A DNA stretch of 64,000 nucleotides from Bombardia bombarda (Eukaryota > Ascomycota > Sordariomycetes > Sordariales > Lasiosphaeriaceae): NCBI GenBank assembly GCA_030512295.1, contig JAULSR010000002.1, positions 1,612,001 through 1,676,000 on the forward strand, in the 5' to 3' direction. The notes under the pieces were generated by a model. That model saw only the letters and a list, made by a program, of their open reading frames with translations, had not been told where the DNA came from and did not search any database. Both the position numbers and the translations under genes were made by a program. Shown piece by piece: positions 57,316 through 64,000 of this stretch; position 1 is the first letter of the stretch, and every line of letters begins with the position of its first letter.

Positions 57316-60063
57316 ATGGCGGCCAAGACTTTCCTCGCCAACGTCAAGTCGGTGCTGAGTGGAGACACCTTGATTCTTACCAGCACCAACAACCCGACGC
57401 TTGAGCGTACTTTCTCTCTCGCTTTCGTTTCTGCTCCCCGTCTGAGCAAAGATGGAGATGAGCCTTTTGCTTTTGAGTCGCGCGAGTACCTGAGAAACTT
57501 GACTGTTGGAAAGCCCATCAAGTGCACCGTAGTATGTAAGTATTACAGGGCTCAGCCTACTTAAGTCTATATGTTACTTCTTGGTGTTGATCCTTTTATG
57601 TCCGAGTGCTGACTTGGGATTGAAGATACCATCCCCGGCTCTGGTAGAGAGTACGGAACTGCAGCTCTTCAGGACGGAACTGAGCTTCCAGATGCACTCA
57701 TCAAGGCTGGGTGGCTCAAGGTCAGAGAAGATGCCGGCCGGAAGGAGGGGTCTGAGGATGCTCGAGAGAGGCTTCAGAAGTTGAGAGATCTCGAGACTCA
57801 GACGAGGAGCGAGGGCTTGGGCCTCCATGCTGGTATCGGCGGAATCATCGAGGTTCAGAACGATCTGGGTCCTAATTTCCTGAATGAATGGAAGGGCAAG
57901 ACTGTTGATGCCATCGTCGAGAGAATTATCACCGGAGATCGTCTGCTCGTTCGTCTGCTCCTCACGGAGAAGAAGCACTGGCAGGTGATGACTCTCATTG
58001 CCGGTATCCGAACGCCAGCAACTGAGCGGGTTAATCAGTCAACCGGCCAGACTCAACCCGCAGAGGAATATGCGAATGAAGCCAAGGCTTTTGTTGGGCA
58101 ACGACTCCTTCAACGTGCCGTGAAGGTCAAGATCATTGGGACCAGCCCCCAGGGTCAGCTTGTTGCCGCTGTCATTCACCCGCGTGGCAATATTGCCGAG
58201 TTCCTCCTGCAGGATGGTCTCGCCCGGTGCAATGACTTCCACTCCACCATGCTTGGCAGTGACATGACTGCTCTTCGTGCTGCCGAAAAGAAGGCTCAGG
58301 AGGCTCACCTTCGGTTGCACAAGCACCATGTTGCCAGGGCCGCAGACGGCAAAGACCTCGACATGACTGTCACCAAGATTATCGGCGCTGACACCATCAT
58401 TGTCCGGAACAAGGCTGGGACTGAAAAGAGAATTAACCTCAGCAGCATCCGTGGTCCTCGTAATAATGAGACCTCCGAGTCACCCTTCAAGGATGAGGCC
58501 AAGGAATTCCTGAGGAAGAAGCTGATCGGCAAGCATGTACGCATCACGGTAGATGGCTCGAAACCTGCTTCTGATGGGTTCGAGGCTCGCGATGTTGCGA
58601 CTGTTGCTCTGAACGGCAAGAACATCGGTCTTTTACTCGTCCAGGAGGGTTACGGCTCCGTTATAAGGCATCGGAAGGACGACACTGACCGAGCACCAAA
58701 CTACGATGAACTTCTTGCAGCTCAGGAGACAGCTCAGGAGCAGAAGAAGGGAATCTGGTCTGGCAAGGCTCCCAAGGTGAAGCAATTCACCGACATGTCT
58801 GAGAACGCACAGAAGGCCAAGATTCAACTGTCTACTCTGTCAAGGCAACGGAAAGTGTCCGGTGTTGTCGACTACTGCAAGTCTGGGTCTCGCTTCACCA
58901 TTCTGATTCCCCGCGAAAACGCCAAACTCACACTTGTGCTTGCTGGTGTACGGGCTCCACGTGCCGGCCGGACTCCCGAGGAGAAGGGAGAGCCTTTTGG
59001 AAATGAGGCTCTGGAGTTAGCCAATAGGCGCTGCAACCAGAGAGATTGTGAGATCGATGTACACGATATCGACAAAGTTGGTGGCTTCATCGGCGATCTC
59101 TACATCAACCGTGAGAGCTTTGCGAAGCTTCTTGTCGAAGAGGGCTTCGCCTCTGTTCACGAGTACTCGGCCGAGAAGGTAGGAAATGCCGTTGAGCTCT
59201 TGGCCGCACAAAAGCGGGCTAAGGAGGGAAGAAAGGGGATGTGGCACGACTGGGATCCGTCCCAGGATGCGAGCGAGGAGGCGGAGGCGGCCCCTGCAGA
59301 GTCTGCACCTGAGGCCGAAGTGAACATCGACAAGAAGCCCCAAGATTACCGCAACATTGTCATCACTAATATCGATGCCGCCGGCAAGGTCAAGATCCAG
59401 GAGATTGGCAAGGGTACCGCTGCTCTGACGACTCTCATGAATGAGTTCAAGAAGTTCCACACCGACCCTAAGAACAACATTTCCATCAAGGAGAACCCGA
59501 AGGCTGGAGACTTCGTAGCCGCCAAGTTCTCGGCAGATGGTGAATGGTACAGAGCCCGCATCCGATCAAACGACCGCGCTGCCAGGGTGGCTGAGATTGT
59601 CTACATCGACTACGGCAATTCCGAGAAGCAGCCGTGGTCAAAGCTCCGGCCATTGGACCAGCCTCAATTCACCACTCAGAAGCTGAAGGCACAGGCCCAA
59701 GATGCCCAGCTCTCATTTGCGCAACTGCCAATATCGCCCGCATATCTCAGCGATGCCATCAACTACCTCTACGAGATCACTGATGGCAAGCAACTGGTGG
59801 GCAGCTTTGACTTTATCGATACCAAGGAAAACCTGAGCTGGATCACGATCTTTGATCCCAATGCTAAGAACTCCAGCGACGCCACAGCATCCATCAACCG
59901 GGATATAATCCTCGGCGGATACGCCATGGTTCCGCGGAAGCTCAAGCCCTGGGAGAGGAGCAAGGTCTTTGAGCCGGTACTCAAGAGCTTGTTGAGGGCT
60001 GAGGAGGAGGCTAAGGAGGATCGTCTGGGCATATGGGAGTATGGTGATATCACTGAGGATTAA
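57316..60063 (+). CDS. Tudor-SN (SND1-like) staphylococcal-nuclease/Tudor protein
   Basis: A multifunctional RNA-associated protein of the SND1/p100 family, implicated in RNA processing, decay and stress granules. Exons 57316-57535 and 57626-60063 give 885 residues, close to the family length. The order is SN1 (1-150, FLANVKSVLSGDTLIL), SN2 (about 163-300), SN3 (about 313-480, VTKIIGADTIIVRN), SN4 (about 480-625, RKVSGVVDYCKSGSRFTIL). A Tudor domain follows at about 698-752 (PKAGDFVAAKFSADGEWYRA, AEIVYIDYGNSEKQPWSKLR) with the aromatic cage residues, inserted in a split fifth SN. Four SN repeats, Tudor and partial SN5 are diagnostic. The splice junction reads TVVYTIPGSGREYGTAAL. In fungi the catalytic residues of bacterial nuclease are poorly kept, so nuclease activity is uncertain. 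Confidence 0.95.
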
Positions 60064-61595
60064 GCGGTTGAGTTCTTGTAGTGTAGTATACGTACCAAGA
60101 ATGAGATGAAGATGATGCTGGGGTGTTAGAAATCCAGAGTTGTCTTCGTCGACGTATTGGCATCTTGAAGGACATGGAAGAGAGGGGCATAGGAGACTGG
60201 GAATACATCCTAAAAGCGTCAATATCGTAGTAAGAAGCATTCATATTTTGGGGTTCGAATTGACATTAGTTTCTTGGGGGTGATGGTATTAGTGATTACC
60301 CCTGAGCAATTCCCGGGCCAGCTTCCGGCTCCACGTGGGAGATGGTTGAGCGAGCTAGGTGTCTGTCAAAGGCAACTTGGCGCCGACCTCGGGAGCTTGA
60401 CATAAAAGCTAGATTTAGCCTAGATCAATGGACCCTGAATTAAGAGAAGGATGAGCAACGATGTCCAGGTATGAATAGATGCGGCAGTTAGCTGTAGCTG
60501 GGCCACCTGTGCAAGCGTTTCATGTCGTTCTTGATCTCCAACCAGTTATGTACGAATTCGTGCAGTGCAGGCGGGTGAAACAGCCGAGACTGCAGTCAGT
60601 GCAGTGGAATTGCCCAATCATCAGTGGATGAAGCAACGTGTTTGAGATTGTCACGATAATTGGTGGCTGATTAAGGGCCAACACCACCCGGTGGTGCTTA
60701 GTGTACGTACATACGGCAGGTACCTTATTTTACTTTGACCCAACCCGACATAACCTTCGATATCAACATGGAGCAGGTGAAGTCGGAGGAGGAATAACGG
60801 GTGATTTAATGGTAGGTGGTACAAAGCCAAGCGCCGAATTCCAGTTACTCCGTCTCCCCTAGTCTTAAGCCAGTTAGACCCTCTAACTCCTAAGTAGTTA
60901 CCGGGAGGCTCGGGGATATCGAGGGGAGTCTCAGGAGTGTGCCGCGCGCGGGGAGCGTGAAATACCCAAAACTTACCATACCACAGTAGAAAAAACGCTG
61001 GGACGTTTGATGCTAGTGATTCTTCGAGAAGCAGAGGCCTTTTTGGTCATGATGAATCAGCTTAGTAGCTCCGCGGGCGGTAGTCGGCTCTCTGCCATCC
61101 CAATCACCGAATTATGCATTTGTATGACATGACCAAGCCTGATCTATCAAAGGGATGTTTCCAATGCTTCAGGTCACGTCGTTGGTCCCCAGCGCTAGCT
61201 AATAATAACTGGAGTAATATAATGCCGTGGAGATGTTGAGATCCCTGGTTGAAATGGGGGTCGTTGCTGCTGGGTTGCTGGGTGCTGGGTTACTGGGTGC
61301 TGGGTTTCTGCGAGCGGCCAAGAGGCGCTGTCTGTCCGTGGAGTGGCGGGACTGAGGGCGGCGAATCCCAAAGGACACATGACGCACCTTGCCCCGCTAA
61401 AGTCTCGCAAATATTATCCACAGGCGTCTCTCGTCCCCAACAGCCCAGCTTAGGATTGCGTTGTCTTTCCTCAACACCAAACTTCCAGCAACACTTCCCT
61501 TTTGCCAGAAAAAACCGCAGCTTTGTTTGATAGCCAAACGTCACTTTCACTTTTTTTGATTATACCATCCGTCAAGATTCCTTCTTTAACTCACC
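60064..61595. other. Intergenic region upstream of transaldolase
   Basis: About 1.5 kb without supported genes. Near 61259-61312 a GCTGGGTT-type unit repeats several times (ctgctgggttgctgggtgctgg pattern, imperfect). The rest appears to be promoter sequence for the transaldolase gene. Confidence 0.5.
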
Positions 61596-63086
61596 ATGTC
61601 TAGCTCTCTCGACCAGCTCAAGGCCACTGGCACCGTACGTCCCAGCTACCCCGCCAAACCCCTCACTCAGCGCGATTGACCTGTGAGACGTGGAGTGGTC
61701 TGACGATCCGAGGATCACCACACTGCTCAGTCAAGCTACTCAATTCTTCAGCTGTGGTGTTCACTCTTAATACCTTTGCTAACCGTGAATTTTTGATGCT
61801 ATCAGGTTGTTGTCAGCGACTCTGGTAAGCCAGGGACTCTAGGGACAGAAGGATAATTCATTGAGGGTGGCGCGGCTAACAAATATCTCGTAATAGGTGA
61901 CTTCGCATGTTAGTCTCCCTATTATGCCGAATTCCCGAGCCGGTAACATGACATACTCACATTCATCACAGCCATTGGAAAATACAAGCCCCAAGATGCT
62001 ACCACCAACCCTTCCCTCATCCTAGCCGCCTCCAAGAAGGCCGAATATGCCGCTCTTCTAGATGCTGCTTGCGAGCGCGCCAAGCAGGGCCCGGGCTCTC
62101 CCGAGGAGAAGGTCGACAACGCTCTCGACTACCTCCTTGTACAGTTCGGCACCAAGATTCTCGAGATCATCCCCGGCAAGGTCTCTACCGAGGTTGACGC
62201 CGCCTACTCCTTCGACACCAAGGCCTCCGTCGACAAGGCCCTGCACCTTATTGAGGTATGGCCGCTCTTCTTCCCGTCTCATTAGAGACTTCTCCCTTCA
62301 TCCAGCTAACTAGCCTTTGCGCACATAGCTCTACGCTGCCGAGGGTATCTCCAAGGACCGCGTTCTCATCAAGATCGCCTCCACCTGGGAGGGCATCAAG
62401 GCCGCTGAGATCCTCCAGCGCGACCATGGCATCAATTGCAACCTGACCCTCATGTTCTCGCTCGTCCAGGCCATCGCCGCTGCTGAGGCCGGTGCCTTCC
62501 TCATCTCCCCCTTCGTTGGCCGTATCCTTGATTGGTTCAAAGCCTCCACAAAGAAGGACTACTCCAAGGAGGAGGACCCCGGTGTCGCCAGCGTCAAGGC
62601 CATCTTCAACTACTACAAGAAGTACGGCTACAAGACCATCGTCATGGGCGCCTCTTTCCGCAACACCGGCGAGATCACCGAGCTTGCTGGCTGCGACTAC
62701 CTGACCATCTCCGTGAGTTTTCTCTCCCTAGTCAAAAATAACAGACTGGACCCCTCACCCACTCCGAATCTCGGATGGAATCTTGGCGAGGGTCAAAGTA
62801 CCCCCCTGGCTAGCTGCTTGAACGAATTTACGCTAACCTGACCTCGCTCTAGCCCAACCTCCTTGAGGACCTTCTCAACTCGGATGCCCCTGTCCCCCAG
62901 AAGCTTGATGCTAGCGGCGCCGCTGCTCTTGACATCGAGAAGAAGACCTACATCAACGACGAGCCCACCTTCCGCTTCGACTTCAACGAGGACCAGATGG
63001 CCGTCGAGAAGCTTCGGGAAGGCATCAGCAAGTTCGCGGCCGATGCCGTCACCCTCAAGGACATCATCAAGGCCAAGCTGCAGTAA
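61596..63086 (+). CDS. TAL1: Transaldolase
   Basis: A cytosolic pentose phosphate pathway enzyme that transfers a dihydroxyacetone unit between sugar phosphates. Six exons, 61596-61634, 61806-61824, 61897-61908, 61972-62255, 62339-corrected to 62329-62712, and 62853-63086, give 323 residues, the usual length. Exons 2 and 3 are only 19 and 12 nt; joined they read TVVVSDSGDFASIGKYKPQD, which matches the invariant family start. Other signatures are DATTNPSLILAASK, the Schiff-base lysine Lys133 in VLIKIASTWEGIKAAEILQ, NLTLMFSLVQAIAAAEAGAF, SPFVGRILDW and ASFRNTGEITELAGCDYLTI. The C-terminal part reads DEPTFRFDFNEDQMAVEKLR. Exon 5 starts at 62329. All junctions are frame-consistent. Confidence 0.95.
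61897..61908 (+). other. TAL1: 12-nt microexon of transaldolase
   Basis: This exon encodes part of five codons (GDFAS across both junctions). It is flanked by an intron ending TAATAG and one starting GTTAGT. Without it the conserved motif SDSGDF-S-I would be lost. Confidence 0.85.
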
Positions 63087-63795
63087 ATTGCTGGTAGGTG
63101 AGATTGTTAAGTATCAATCGTAATTCACGCATGTGTGGAGAGCGGTATAGAATGATGGAAGGCGGGTGGTAGAGCTGGGGTTAACGGCAGGACCAGGACA
63201 GTGATTTCGTCCCTCTCTCTCTCTCACACACTCAGTCTCGCGCTCGGTCGCTCTCTCGCTCTACTGGGCCATGATTTTGCGTGTATTTGGGCTATTTATG
63301 AGAGCCTCAGGGGCGCATACATGACGTTGTTCTTTGTTTAGGCGATTCCCAAAAATTGAATGAGAATGGCAGACACCATCGTGGCAATAAGTAATATCTG
63401 AAATTTGCATGGCTTCCTCTGACATAGGACTTACCGTACTAAGTACTTCACATAATAAATGCTGGATCTACGGGTCAGGTTCCTCACTTTCGATGCATCA
63501 GGTCTATACTCATCGATCACCTAATGAATCAGGCAATTGGTTGAACAATTATGTATGAATTCCCAACAATAGTTGGAATGGGTATATTTGTTCTGACCCT
63601 CGTTGCAACATAAATGCCCCCTGTAGATGTACAAAGAAATCTAAATTATCTAAAACTCAAGAGAGTCTCCTCCAGAAGTACGAACCAATGCAATATATAC
63701 AAACATATAAAAACACGTCCAAGTTTTCTCCTTTTTGCCAACCAATACCTCACTCACCCTGAGAGAGGCTAGCAGTGAAATACACCAACCACCCT
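63087..63795. other. Convergent intergenic region
   Basis: About 0.7 kb between the transaldolase stop and the stop of the minus-strand gene at the edge. It has a CT dinucleotide run near 63210-63226. No gene supported. Confidence 0.6.
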
Positions 63796-64000
63796 TTATT
63801 CCTTCTTCTTCTCCCCCTTCTCATCGTCATCAGCCGCGGCCGCGGCTTCCACCTCTGCGCAGTCTACCTGCACAATCCGGTGCGTGACACCATCTGGCCC
63901 GGCTTCAAGCACCAGCGCAGACAGCTGCTTGCCATTGCCACAGCCCGAGTCGAGGCCAAAGGCATACCGTACGCCCGTCTTCTTCCCCTTCTTCTTCTTC
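63796..64000 (-). CDS. C-terminal end of a calcineurin-like phosphoesterase (Ppn2-type), cut by the window
   Basis: Partial gene: 67 codons and a TAA at 63798-63796 are visible; the rest lies beyond 64000. The segment VRYAFGLDSGCGNGKQLSAL resembles the last conserved block of ApaH/Ppn2-like phosphoesterases (G-L-D-S/T-G-C, then Q-L-[ST]-A-L), where the enzyme ends near its metal site. A Lys-rich linker (KKKKGKK) precedes it, and a low-complexity acidic/Lys tail (EVEAAAAADDDEKGEKKKE) follows. The yeast relative is a vacuolar polyphosphatase; that function is inferred, and other phosphoesterases of this superfamily are possible. Confidence 0.6.
   Translation of the reverse strand, partial: KKKKGKKTGVRYAFGLDSGCGNGKQLSALVLEAGPDGVTHRIVQVDCAEVEAAAAADDDEKGEKKKE

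Overview
The window is nuclear DNA of a filamentous ascomycete, most likely a Sordariomycete (Pezizomycotina). The grounds are short GT-AG introns of about 50-300 nt, long low-complexity fungal regulators, mitochondrial leucine-degradation genes, and fungal-specific proteins such as a Rom2-type Rho1 exchange factor and a Cti6-type PHD protein. No bacterial-style operon, tRNA, rRNA, CRISPR array or intact transposon was found. Positions 1-120 are extremely AT-rich and look like the edge of a RIP-degraded or otherwise AT-biased block; normal composition follows. Names come from reading translated motifs by eye, and exon borders from splice signals plus frame continuity.

Layout. 0.7-9 kb: a WDR59/Mtc5-type SEA (GATOR2-like) complex subunit (+), a five-exon dienelactone hydrolase (-) with one GC-AG intron, and a Nudix hydrolase (-). 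12-16 kb: isovaleryl-CoA dehydrogenase (-) and the methylcrotonoyl-CoA carboxylase beta subunit (+) are divergently arranged around a 423-bp shared promoter. They catalyse consecutive mitochondrial steps of leucine breakdown, and the promoter carries CGG triplets with an exact 10-bp period. 17-19 kb: a six-exon short-chain dehydrogenase resembling D-arabinitol 2-dehydrogenase, with a mitochondrial-type leader. 19-28 kb: two long gene-poor stretches flank a protein with an AreA-N-like domain but no visible zinc finger. 28-34 kb: a huge low-complexity fungal protein of unknown function with a 36-nt first exon.

36-45 kb: an unrecognised protein with a Cys-x-x-Cys motif (-), a Cti6-like PHD protein of the Rpd3/Sin3 deacetylase complex (+), and the circularly permuted mitochondrial ribosome GTPase Mtg1 (-). 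45.6-46.5 kb: a broken alpha/beta hydrolase that has lost its nucleophile region. 47-52.3 kb: a Rom2-type Rho1 GEF (DEP-DH-PH-CNH). 53-54.5 kb: unexplained coding-like fragments. 54.9-63 kb: Cu/Zn superoxide dismutase, Tudor-SN nuclease and transaldolase with very small exons. The right edge holds the C-terminus of a probable calcineurin-like (Ppn2-type) phosphatase.

Most genes are independent housekeeping or regulatory genes, and the clear functional pairing is the leucine-degradation couple. I did not find an obviously new multi-gene system. The most unusual items are the phased CGG promoter array, the hydrolase relic, the microexons and the unknown fungal proteins.
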